This document shows positions 1-6,252 of a stretch of 38,184 bases of DNA, piece after piece; positions within the stretch are counted from its first letter, which is position 1; each line of letters begins with the position of its first letter. The translations under genes were made by a program, and so were the position numbers. Source of the DNA: Chloroflexota bacterium (lineage in GTDB: Bacteria; Chloroflexota; Anaerolineae; Anaerolineales; Villigracilaceae); contig JAAENC010000373.1 of assembly GCA_024224815.1 (NCBI GenBank), positions 1 through 38,184 of the forward strand, written 5' to 3'. Below the pieces are notes generated by a model. The model was not told the origin of the DNA. It worked only from the letters and a program-made list of their open reading frames with translations, and ran no database searches.

Positions 1-131
1 AACCCCGCGTTCTCAGAAACCCACCCATGAAAGAATACCTCCGCACTTCACCTGCGCAAAGAAAAAGGGTGTCGTTTGAGCGAAAACCTGCCAAAACCCT
101 GTTTTTCTTGAATTCAATTAAACGCAAAGCG

Positions 132-160
132 AGCGTTCTCCGCCCGGAGGACGCTTTTTT
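132..160 (+). terminator. Hairpin followed by T-run, downstream of the transposase
   Basis: A 10-bp stem (132-141 with 146-155, one G-U pair) closes a 4-nt loop GCCC and is followed on the plus strand by TTTTTT. It looks like a rho-independent terminator reading rightward, which would protect the element or end a transcript entering from the left. On the minus strand it lies just after the transposase stop and could equally be part of a structured end of the element. Nothing else coding is seen in 1-176. Confidence 0.5.
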
Positions 161-176
161 ATTAAGGCAAGCTCGC

Positions 177-1550
177 TCAGGCTGGAACGAGAGCGAAACC
201 CAGCCCGGCAGCCTTCTTCTTCACATACTTTAGTTGCTGCGCTTTGTACTTTTTCTCATATTCTTCAACACTGATCGTCTCGTACTCAACCTTGTATTTC
301 AACATCCGATAGACTACGCGCGCAATCGCGTGCGCTACAGCCACTGTCGCCTGTGCTGGGCCCAGCCGCGCCCGCATTCGGCGATACTTCACCCCAAAGA
401 CCGTCTCCGAGCGCTTCACCGATTGCGCCGCCATCCGAAAAGCCTGACCCGCACGATTCTTCGTTTTTAGCGTCCTGTTCTTTAAGACCTTTCCCCCTGA
501 AATCTCATGTTTTGGCGCCAAACCCAGCCACGAGCAAAAATGCTTCTCGCTCGGAAATTTGCTCATGTCCGTCCCAACTTCGCTAAGCACCGTCTGAGAC
601 AGAGAAACGCCAAAACCATCGACCAAGCTCAAATCCACGCCGCTGATCCGTTTCAGATGCGCACGAATCTCATCAGACTGTTTCGGTTTATTTTTGCTGT
701 GCGAACCCCGCTTGCGGCGGCTCATCGGTGGCAAATCACCGGGGTCATTGTCCACGCGCAACCCTGCATAGGTCCGCTCGACCTCTTCATCACAATCGAC
801 AATCTGCTCGCTGTAGTAGACAAACATCTCAAAAGATTGCTTCAGAACGAAGAGATGTTCCTCCCGCCACGTCCCGGTTAGAGCGCGACCGATTTCCTCG
901 GCACTCTTTTTACAGCCCGGCTCACGCAACGCGCCTAATTTGGCTGGTTCACGTTCCCCGTTCACAATCGCGGTGATAATCCGTAAGCCGCTAACCCCTG
1001 TGATGTCGCTGACTGCCTGCGAAAGTTGCACGTTCATTTGTAATAACGCCTTTTGCATGTGCTGAATATGCGGAGAGCGATGTTCGATCAACTGACCGCG
1101 ATGACGAAGTAAAGTACGCAGCGCAATTAAATCTGCCTGTGGGCGAAATGAATTTTCCAGCAACCCATAGCTATGTAAGGTCTGGATCCATTGTGCGTCT
1201 TCAATATCGCTTTTTCTGCCTGCCACACGCCGCAACGAGCGCGAGCTAATCAATAGGCATTCAAAGCCGCGATTTTCCAAGGTTTCAAAAATCGGAATCC
1301 AGTAGACGCCCGTGCTCTCCATTGCCACTGTTTTCACGCCGTGTTCTGATAACCAGTCGCCGATATGCTCCAAATCGGCTGTGTAATTTCCGAAGGCCCT
1401 CACCAGTTGCGTATTCTCTGCTCCATTCACACTGGCAACAATCTCCACTGAGCCAATATCCATCCCTGCTGCATTCGGGTTGACACGACTGATCCCCTCG
1501 AAGGGCTGTGCCTTTTCGATCCCCTTTGTAGCCTTGCCTTTTCTTGCCAT
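177..1550 (-). CDS. IS110-family transposase (DEDD recombinase)
   Basis: This protein catalyses excision and insertion of its element. It has the two IS110 domains. The N-terminal RuvC-like DEDD domain has D31 in GMDIGS, E78 in AMESTG, and D115/D118 in RKSDIEDAQW. The C-terminal Transposase_20 domain starts near residue 300 (helix-hairpin-helix-like SGVDLSLVDGFG, then FCSWLGLAP). It contains the KHEISGG motif with S351, the expected catalytic serine. At 457 residues it is longer than most family members because of a basic linker (about 270-295). All catalytic residues seem intact, so it may be active. The start is the ATG at 1550; a purine-rich stretch precedes it, with no strong Shine-Dalgarno. 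IS110 enzymes are known to use an RNA guide (bridge RNA) encoded in a non-coding end of the element. Confidence 0.93.
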   Translation of the reverse strand: MARKGKATKGIEKAQPFEGISRVNPNAAGMDIGSVEIVASVNGAENTQLVRAFGNYTADLEHIGDWLSEHGVKTVAMESTGVYWIPIFETLENRGFECLLISSRSLRRVAGRKSDIEDAQWIQTLHSYGLLENSFRPQADLIALRTLLRHRGQLIEHRSPHIQHMQKALLQMNVQLSQAVSDITGVSGLRIITAIVNGEREPAKLGALREPGCKKSAEEIGRALTGTWREEHLFVLKQSFEMFVYYSEQIVDCDEEVERTYAGLRVDNDPGDLPPMSRRKRGSHSKNKPKQSDEIRAHLKRISGVDLSLVDGFGVSLSQTVLSEVGTDMSKFPSEKHFCSWLGLAPKHEISGGKVLKNRTLKTKNRAGQAFRMAAQSVKRSETVFGVKYRRMRARLGPAQATVAVAHAIARVVYRMLKYKVEYETISVEEYEKKYKAQQLKYVKKKAAGLGFALVPA

Positions 1551-1587
1551 TTTTTCTCATCTTATCTCATTGGATAAATCGGCAAGC

Positions 1588-1737
1588 CCGGTCACTTGGG
1601 ATATTTAGCTTTCTCATCGGGGTCACCCCCCTCGCCACCAGTTTTCAAATCAATTTGACCGGAAACCAAGGTTAAGCACGGGGCTATCCGCCAACAAAGT
1701 CGGGACGCCTCCACTGCGGTGTACGGCTTGCGTGCTT
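1588..1737 (-). ncRNA. Candidate bridge RNA region of the IS110 element
   Basis: Between the transposase start and the attC-like site lie about 250 bp without a credible ORF, rich in pairing. AAGCACG (1674-1680) pairs with CGTGCTT (1731-1737), extended by AAGG/CCTT with a small internal loop. CCGGTC (1588-1593) pairs with GACCGG (1657-1662) and encloses a GGGG-TCA-CCCC hairpin (1619-1629). Read on the minus strand this gives two consecutive stem-loop domains upstream of the transposase. In the IS110 group the bridge RNA, with separate target and donor loops, is encoded there. The fold was drawn by eye; guide/target matches were not tested. A structured RNA in the other end (1-176) cannot be excluded. 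Confidence 0.3.
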
Positions 1738-1811
1738 GCCTTTTTCAAGTATACTTTTTGTGAAACACGCGGGTTTCTCTCCGATAAAATGAATGCCCCT
1801 TCTTCTTGGGT

Positions 1812-1925
1812 TAAGCTGACCCGCCTTCGGCTCTGGGTATGCGGCGCGATTTTTGCTTAGTTTTTTCAGGGTAAAATTGGGTTGCGTTTACAAAGTCGGC
1901 GGGCAGCTTACGCAATCCGTTGGGC
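1812..1925 (+). other. attC-like site lacking its R'' end
   Basis: The right end is a perfect R' box, GTTGGGC (1919-1925, consensus GTTRRRY). Eight bases before it, GGCGGGCAGCTTA (1898-1910) pairs with TAAGCTG-A-CCCGCC (1812-1825). The single unpaired A on the L'' side is the hallmark asymmetry of integron attC hairpins. The matching R'' box (RYYYAAC) should be near 1797-1803 but is absent; that position abuts the IS110-family element. The simplest reading is an attC split by the insertion. The window itself begins with AAC, which is compatible with a displaced R'' end but cannot prove it. The site lies upstream of the DUF3179 gene, where a preceding cassette's attC is expected. Confidence 0.5.
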
Positions 1926-2043
1926 ATTTTTGGATAAGACTTTCTCAAAACATTTCTAAACCGCGATTTAATGTGGCAAAAATCTTTCGAAAACCCAATA
2001 TTTGGGGCTCAAGTGGAAGTTCTAATCTTTTTGGAGTTTAGAT

Positions 2044-3207
2044 ATGGCATTTCTTCTCTATTTATTAGCACTTATAGCCTTAGCGACAGGTACTGCTGCT
2101 ATTTATATGGCACTTATCAAACCATTTCCAGTCGAATGGCTTTACTATCACTACTTCATTAGAAAACCCATCGTCTGGACGATATTTATTGGAACGGTCA
2201 TCTGGGCTGTGTGGGAATCCAGCCAAAAAGGGACTATCCCTCTGTGGAGTATCATCCCCATTTTTCTTATGGGATTGGCTATTGCCCTGGCTTACAAAAT
2301 GCATCAGGAAAATGCGTTTCCCGCAGTGGATTTCCCAGCGATGGCAGATGATATTTCTAACCTTCCCATGGTTGACAATATGCAATTGGCCATCATCGAG
2401 TATGATGGGATCACCAAAGCTTACCCGTTGGATTATGTGATTCACCATCATGTCATCAATGACAGATTTGGAAAGTATATTGTTGCACTCACCTATTGTG
2501 CAATGTGTCGCAGTATTATTCCCTTTGATGTGACGGATATTGGTCCTTTGTTTGTTGGTTCATTTAAGGGCTCAAATATGATTGTAGCTGACAGAAAAAC
2601 CAAGACATTTTTTCAGCAGGCTACATTTGAATCGATAATAGGAAAACTACATCCACATTCTTTAACCATGCTTCCTTTTCAGATCCTACCTTGGAAGGAA
2701 GTGAAAAAACTTAATCCAATTCCTTTGGTAGCAGAAGTTACAGAAAAAGATTTTAGAGAATTTCAATTGCCAATTCCGGGCATATGGAAAAATATCATCG
2801 CAAGTGAATCAACACCAGGATTACCTACCAAAGATCGGGATAAATCATTTCCTGCGAGAACACATGTCGTTGGGGTTGTTGATAAGCTTGCAAAGCCGCA
2901 ACTAGTTTATCTCAAGGAAGAATTATTGAAGCAAGGCATCGTCAGAAACGAAGATTTAGATATATTCCTTGTAGCTGTCAGCAATACCGTTAATGGCTTC
3001 AAGAGTAGCCTAAAGGGAAGATTATTGAACATAACATTGAACTCCAGCAAGACACTATCAGATAGTTCCAGTGGTACGGTTTGGAATCTTAGGGGCAAGT
3101 ATATTAGCGGTGAGATCGAAGCTAATTTAGAGCCAGTTGCCCTTTCAGATGAGTATTGGTTTTCTTGGAAGAGATTTCATCCAACGAGTAAACTAATTCG
3201 AGTTTAA
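2044..3207 (+). CDS. DUF3179 domain membrane protein, likely an integron gene cassette
   Basis: A 387-residue protein with three N-terminal hydrophobic segments (about 1-25, 43-60 and 67-85) followed by a soluble DUF3179 domain. The domain signature is visible: KAYPLDYVIHHHVIND, then a TYCAMCRS motif whose two cysteines and neighbouring histidines look like a metal or redox site, then GSFKGSNMIVADRKTKTFF. The function of DUF3179 is unknown. The start ATG follows TTGGAG at 5-10 nt distance. The gene is AT-richer than the iron operon downstream and stands alone between two attC-like sites in the orientation a cassette gene should have, supporting acquisition by transfer. Two short ORFs overlapping the start region (1853-2041, 1971-2162) are not credible. 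1926-2043 holds no other visible feature. Confidence 0.8.
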   Translation: MAFLLYLLALIALATGTAAIYMALIKPFPVEWLYYHYFIRKPIVWTIFIGTVIWAVWESSQKGTIPLWSIIPIFLMGLAIALAYKMHQENAFPAVDFPAMADDISNLPMVDNMQLAIIEYDGITKAYPLDYVIHHHVINDRFGKYIVALTYCAMCRSIIPFDVTDIGPLFVGSFKGSNMIVADRKTKTFFQQATFESIIGKLHPHSLTMLPFQILPWKEVKKLNPIPLVAEVTEKDFREFQLPIPGIWKNIIASESTPGLPTKDRDKSFPARTHVVGVVDKLAKPQLVYLKEELLKQGIVRNEDLDIFLVAVSNTVNGFKSSLKGRLLNITLNSSKTLSDSSSGTVWNLRGKYISGEIEANLEPVALSDEYWFSWKRFHPTSKLIRV

Positions 3208-3252
3208 TCAGAAATAATTTCTTTCAAATCTTATAATGGGTAGAGAAGAAAT

Positions 3253-3378
3253 GCCTAACCCAAATTGCAGCGGACTTGGCTACGCCAAGGTGATAAGCGG
3301 CGCAAAAATCTAAATTTGAATCGAGCAAAATTAGCTTCAGAAGCAAAAACGCCAAGCCCGCTGAATAAACCCTTAGAA
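3253..3378 (+). other. attC-like recombination site after the DUF3179 gene
   Basis: Starts with a perfect R'' box GCCTAAC (3253-3259). After 8 nt the arm CAGCGG-A-CTTGGC (3268-3280) follows. Its partner GCCAAG-C-CCGCTG (3351-3363) lies 70 nt downstream, and 8 nt later comes CTTAGAA (3372-3378), a degenerate R' box (consensus GTTRRRY). Total length is 126 bp, inside the known attC range, and the layout (8-nt spacers, interrupted arms) matches the upstream site at 1812-1925. An inner hairpin CTTGGC-TAC-GCCAAG (3275-3289) also forms. The changed first base of R' suggests a decayed or atypical site. The rest of 3208-3385 shows no gene. Confidence 0.55.
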
Positions 3379-3385
3379 GGATGAA

Positions 3386-4231
3386 ATGAAATACGCAAAA
3401 TATCACGCCCTTGGCAATGACTATATTGTGATCCACCCTGCTGATCTCACAAATGAAATTAGCCCAGATGTGATCTCTTTGATATGTCACCGTAATTATG
3501 GCGTTGGTTCTGATGGCATATTGCTTGGGCCTTTTGATAACAAATCATGTGACTTCGGCCTGAGAATTTATAATCCTGACGGAAGTGAAGCTGAGAAAAG
3601 CGGAAATGGTCTTAGGATTTTTGCAAGATACCTGTGGGACAAAAAGCTGGTTGACTCCAAGCTTTTCACTGTTCAAACACTCGGTGGCTCTGTTTCATGT
3701 GAAGTCCGTACTGATGGCAGGAGCGTGAAGGTTGAAATGGGCGGCGTAAGTTTCGATAGTGTAGACATTCCTATTTTTGGAGCTTCACGAGAAGTGTTAA
3801 ACGAAGAAATTGAAATTGACGGTAATCCTTTAAAGTTCTGTGCTGCAACAATCGGCAACCCTCACTGCATTATATTAACAGAGCATCCAACACCAGAAAT
3901 GGCTCATCACTATGGTCCGTTAATTGAAAGAGATTCTCGATTTCCAAATCGTACGAATGTTCAGTTCATGAAGGTTATAGATCGGTTTAGCATTCAGATT
4001 GAAATATGGGAGCGAGGAGCCGGTTACACTTTAGCTTCTGGTAGCAGTAGTACAGCAGCAGCAGCCGTTGCTCACAAGCTTGGGCTTTGTGATTCCAATA
4101 TTAAAGTACATATGCCTGGTGGGCAAATTGAGATTCTCTTTGACAATAACTTTGTAGCCACAATGACGGGTTCGGTAATCAAAGTATGTGAAGGAATAAT
4201 AGCAGATGAAATATTTGGAAAAACCTTCTAA
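3386..4231 (+). CDS. Diaminopimelate epimerase-like protein with Ser/Ser in place of the Cys/Cys pair
   Basis: Full-length (281 aa) DapF fold: HALGNDYIVI at the N-terminus, GVGSDGIL, IYNPDGSEAEKSGNG, GNPHCI and WERGAGYTLASGSSS. In true DapF the two halves each supply one catalytic cysteine, in the motifs C-G-N-G and A-C-G-T/S-G. Here both are serine (S72, codon AGC at 3599-3601, and S218). The glutamate of GAGET is also replaced by Tyr (Y214). The substrate-side Asn, His160 and Arg/Gly motifs are kept. The protein is therefore unlikely to racemise LL-DAP by the known two-thiol mechanism. It may be an isomerase or lyase of altered chemistry, or a non-catalytic relative. No lysine-pathway genes are near. 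The gene follows an attC-like site directly, with AGAAGG as Shine-Dalgarno. I withhold the symbol dapF because of the active-site changes. Confidence 0.8.
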   Translation: MKYAKYHALGNDYIVIHPADLTNEISPDVISLICHRNYGVGSDGILLGPFDNKSCDFGLRIYNPDGSEAEKSGNGLRIFARYLWDKKLVDSKLFTVQTLGGSVSCEVRTDGRSVKVEMGGVSFDSVDIPIFGASREVLNEEIEIDGNPLKFCAATIGNPHCIILTEHPTPEMAHHYGPLIERDSRFPNRTNVQFMKVIDRFSIQIEIWERGAGYTLASGSSSTAAAAVAHKLGLCDSNIKVHMPGGQIEILFDNNFVATMTGSVIKVCEGIIADEIFGKTF

Positions 4232-4263
4232 TAGAGCGAACAAATAAAACTTAGCAAATCTAC

Positions 4264-4371
4264 GTCACTGCGAGGAGCACGCACTTGCGACGCGGCAGTC
4301 TCCTTCACTGTTGTGGAGATTGCTTACCCCTAACGGAGTACACGTCGGCGGTAAAGCTGCCTCGCAATGAC
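4264..4371. repeat. Short non-coding inverted-repeat element (MITE-like)
   Basis: The ends GTCACTGCGAGG (4264-4275) and CCTCGCAATGAC (4360-4371) are inverted copies matching at 11 of 12 positions. The 108-bp interior has no ORF. Elements with GTCATTGCGAGG termini and an internal GGAGATTGCTT-type motif are widespread dispersed intergenic repeats in many bacterial genomes. This copy carries a few changes. It fills most of the gap between the DapF-like gene and the iron operon; the remaining gap (4380-4460) shows nothing recognisable. Confidence 0.65.
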
Positions 4372-4467
4372 ATGTCTCTGTTTTATAACTTCTAAATGGT
4401 TTGTCCATAAGAAACCAGTGAGTTCAGCCCTTAGGCTATACAAAAGAGTAGCGAAGAATCTCTTATA

Positions 4468-4498
4468 CCGCGTCCCCTTGACGCGGCATTTTTTTTGC
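4468..4498 (+). terminator. Rho-independent terminator upstream of the iron operon
   Basis: CCGCGT (4468-4473) pairs with ACGCGG (4481-4486) around a 7-nt loop, followed by CA and eight T residues. It ends rightward transcription from the accessory segment just before the operator and start of the DtxR-family gene. Confidence 0.7.
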
Positions 4499-4502
4499 GA
4501 TA

Positions 4503-4521
4503 CACTTTTAGCCTAACCTAA
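4503..4521 (+). promoter_or_regulatory. DtxR/IdeR-type iron box before the Feo operon
   Basis: The segment contains TTAGCCTAACCTAA (4508-4521). The right half, AGCCTAACCTAA, fits the classical DtxR/IdeR box (TTAGGTTAGSCTAACCTAA) over about 14 of 19 positions; the left arm is weak. A second TTTTAGCC copy lies at 4528-4535, directly against the ATG at 4536. The box sits at the expected promoter position of a gene that itself encodes a DtxR-family repressor, so metal-dependent autoregulation of the whole feo operon is likely. There is no Shine-Dalgarno before the ATG, so the mRNA may be leaderless. TSS and binding are inferred. Confidence 0.5.
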
Positions 4522-4535
4522 ATTTTATTTTAGCC

Positions 4536-5204
4536 ATGAAAAAACATTTAACTCGTGCTACCAAAGACTACCTTAAAGCCATCTACGCGCTGAGCGTAAA
4601 TGGTCTTTCTGCCTCTACAAATGATCTCGCAAAGCGGCTCAATATTGCCGCCGCTTCTGTTACAGGCATGATAAAACGCCTCGCTCAGACAAATCCCCCT
4701 CTCGTAGATTACCGCAAACATCACGGGGTGACGCTTACACCCACGGGCGAGCAAGCGGCACTCGAAATTATTCGACATCATCGTTTGCTGGAGACTTATT
4801 TGCACGATTCTCTGGGATTTTCATGGGATGAAGTTCACGAAGAAGCAGAGCGATTGGAGCATGTCATTTCAGAAAAATTTGAAGCGCGGATCGATAAAGT
4901 TCTCGGGCATCCCACACATGATCCACACGGCGACCCTATCCCGGATTTGAACTTGGTCATGCCCCAAAAGGCATCTACACGGCTCTCAACGCTACGTCCG
5001 CCACAGGAGGCTATTATAGAGCGCGTCAATGACGAGGACGGGAATCTGCTCCGTTATTTGCAGGAGAAAAGCTTGGTCCCCGGTAGCAAGTTGAAAATAC
5101 GGGCGCATTCGCCTTTCGATGGCAATTTAACGCTTGAGATCAATGGTGAAGAAATCATTTTAGGCCCAGCGGTTACACATCATATTTTTATTAAAGAAGC
5201 TTAA
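4536..5204 (+). CDS. DtxR/MntR-family metal-dependent transcriptional repressor
   Basis: A 222-residue regulator with the standard three-part layout. The N-terminal winged helix (about 1-70) has TKDYLKAIYAL, then a recognition helix around AAASVTGMIKRL. The metal-binding and dimerisation domain (about 75-140) carries RHHRLLETYLHDSLGF, HEEAERLEHVIS and the family signature GHPTHDPHGDPIP. The C-terminal SH3-like FeoA-type domain spans about 150-222. Several His/Glu residues of the metal site are present. It is the first gene of a four-gene operon with Fe(II)-transport genes, so iron is the likelier co-repressor, although Mn(II) sensors share this fold. The start ATG at 4536 is chosen because it lies at the normal N-terminus of the family. 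The next gene follows after 11 bp. Confidence 0.92.
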   Translation: MKKHLTRATKDYLKAIYALSVNGLSASTNDLAKRLNIAAASVTGMIKRLAQTNPPLVDYRKHHGVTLTPTGEQAALEIIRHHRLLETYLHDSLGFSWDEVHEEAERLEHVISEKFEARIDKVLGHPTHDPHGDPIPDLNLVMPQKASTRLSTLRPPQEAIIERVNDEDGNLLRYLQEKSLVPGSKLKIRAHSPFDGNLTLEINGEEIILGPAVTHHIFIKEA

Positions 5205-5215
5205 CGAGGTCACTT

Positions 5216-6241
5216 ATGTACAATCCCCTATTTGCTTTACTGATAGCAGTCCTTCTGACGGCTCTTGGTATTTTATTATTCACGCCTGAGCGCGGCGCCT
5301 TTTGGAAATGGCAACGCACTCGCCAACTGACAGAGCGCGTACTGCGCGAAGACGCTCTCAAACATATTTATCACTGCGAAAATCATAACGAAATCGCGTC
5401 TATAGATAGTTTGGCTGGCGCCATAAGTATTTCTACAAATCAGGCCGCAGAAGTTATAGAATCGCTGCAGGAGTTAGAGTTGCTTAAGGCTGAAGGAGCG
5501 AGATTTCGGCTTCTTGCTACTGGACGAGAATATGCCTTGCAGGTTATTCGCGCCCACAGGCTATACGAAAGATACCTTGCTGACGAAACAGGCTACGATG
5601 AAGTCGACTGGCATCAAAAAGCACATCAGCAGGAGCATAATTTAAGCCCCGAAGACATAGCCACATTATCCGCTCGTTTGGGTCACCCCACGCATGACCC
5701 GCATGGTGATCCGATCCCCATGTCTGACGGGACGATTATTTACCCGGAAGAAAGAATTGCCCTTGCTGATCTTGCCCCCGATACTATCGCCCGCATCGTA
5801 CACCTTGAAGATGAGCCAGAATCAATTTACGCTCAATTGGTTGCAGAAGGTTTACATATCGGTCAAGAAGTCCGTTTATTGGAAACATCTCCAAAGCGAA
5901 TCCGTTTTTTGGCCGGAGAGAACGAACGTATTTTAGCCCCTATTTTTGCGGCAAATATTGCTGTTATTCCCATCAGCGAAGAACCTGTTGAAGAAATTTT
6001 GCCCGGCTACCCGCTGAGCGAAGTACCCATCGGCACAGAAGCAGAAGTCGTGGCTCTTTCTGCACGAATCCGAGGTGTTGAACGAAGGCGTTTGATGGAT
6101 CTTGGTATTTTGCCCGGCACAAATATTGAAGTTGAAATGTCGTCTGCAAGCGGCGACCCTGTCGCTTATCGCGTTCGCGGCGCAGTCATTGCCCTCCGCA
6201 AGAGTCAGGCTGCTCATATTAATGTTTCTACAAAGGCCTAA
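5216..6241 (+). CDS. Membrane-anchored DtxR-like/FeoA fusion protein
   Basis: A 341-residue protein. Residues 4-24 form a single transmembrane segment (LFALLIAVLLTALGILLF). Then comes a DtxR-like winged helix (about 45-105), a dimerisation domain with RAHRLYERYLADETGY and GHPTHDPHGDPIP (about 105-170), and two FeoA/SH3-like domains (about 185-255 and 265-341; the second has GVERRRLMDLGILPGT, a typical FeoA signature). A DNA-binding-type fold tethered to the membrane beside FeoB suggests it acts as the FeoA partner of the transporter. It may or may not bind DNA: the helix-turn-helix is less basic than in the repressor upstream. The start ATG is preceded by GAGGT (5206-5210), and the next gene follows after 11 bp. 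Confidence 0.85.
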   Translation: MYNPLFALLIAVLLTALGILLFTPERGAFWKWQRTRQLTERVLREDALKHIYHCENHNEIASIDSLAGAISISTNQAAEVIESLQELELLKAEGARFRLLATGREYALQVIRAHRLYERYLADETGYDEVDWHQKAHQQEHNLSPEDIATLSARLGHPTHDPHGDPIPMSDGTIIYPEERIALADLAPDTIARIVHLEDEPESIYAQLVAEGLHIGQEVRLLETSPKRIRFLAGENERILAPIFAANIAVIPISEEPVEEILPGYPLSEVPIGTEAEVVALSARIRGVERRRLMDLGILPGTNIEVEMSSASGDPVAYRVRGAVIALRKSQAAHINVSTKA

Positions 6242-6252
6242 AGGAAAAGAAA

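Larger units (their letters stand above)
1..1803 (-). mobile_element. IS110-family insertion sequence (approximate limits)
   Basis: The element contains one DEDD-type transposase gene (177-1550, minus strand) flanked by a non-coding stretch of about 250 bp upstream of the gene and about 175 bp downstream. An 8-bp inverted pair, AGAAACCC at 15-22 and GGGTTTCT at 1771-1778, could be subterminal repeats of the kind seen in the IS1111 branch. If so, the element would fill roughly 1-1803 and its downstream end lies at or just outside the window edge. IS110-family elements do not make simple target duplications, so the limits cannot be fixed from one copy. The upstream end appears to abut an attC-like site at 1812. 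The limits are inferred; the presence of the element is secure. Confidence 0.6.

Noticed and set aside
507-881. 124-aa ORF on the plus strand
   Set aside because: It is antisense to the transposase, with no motif; it is a frame shadow of the real gene.
1853-2162. Two short plus-strand ORFs (62 and 63 aa) before the DUF3179 gene
   Set aside because: They have no Shine-Dalgarno or recognisable domain and lie across the attC-like site and the start of a clear gene in another frame.
4511-4535. GCCTAAC at 4511 as a third R'' box, making the DapF-like gene a full cassette
   Set aside because: No L''/L' arms or R' box follow before the ATG at 4536. The sequence is better explained as a DtxR-type operator.
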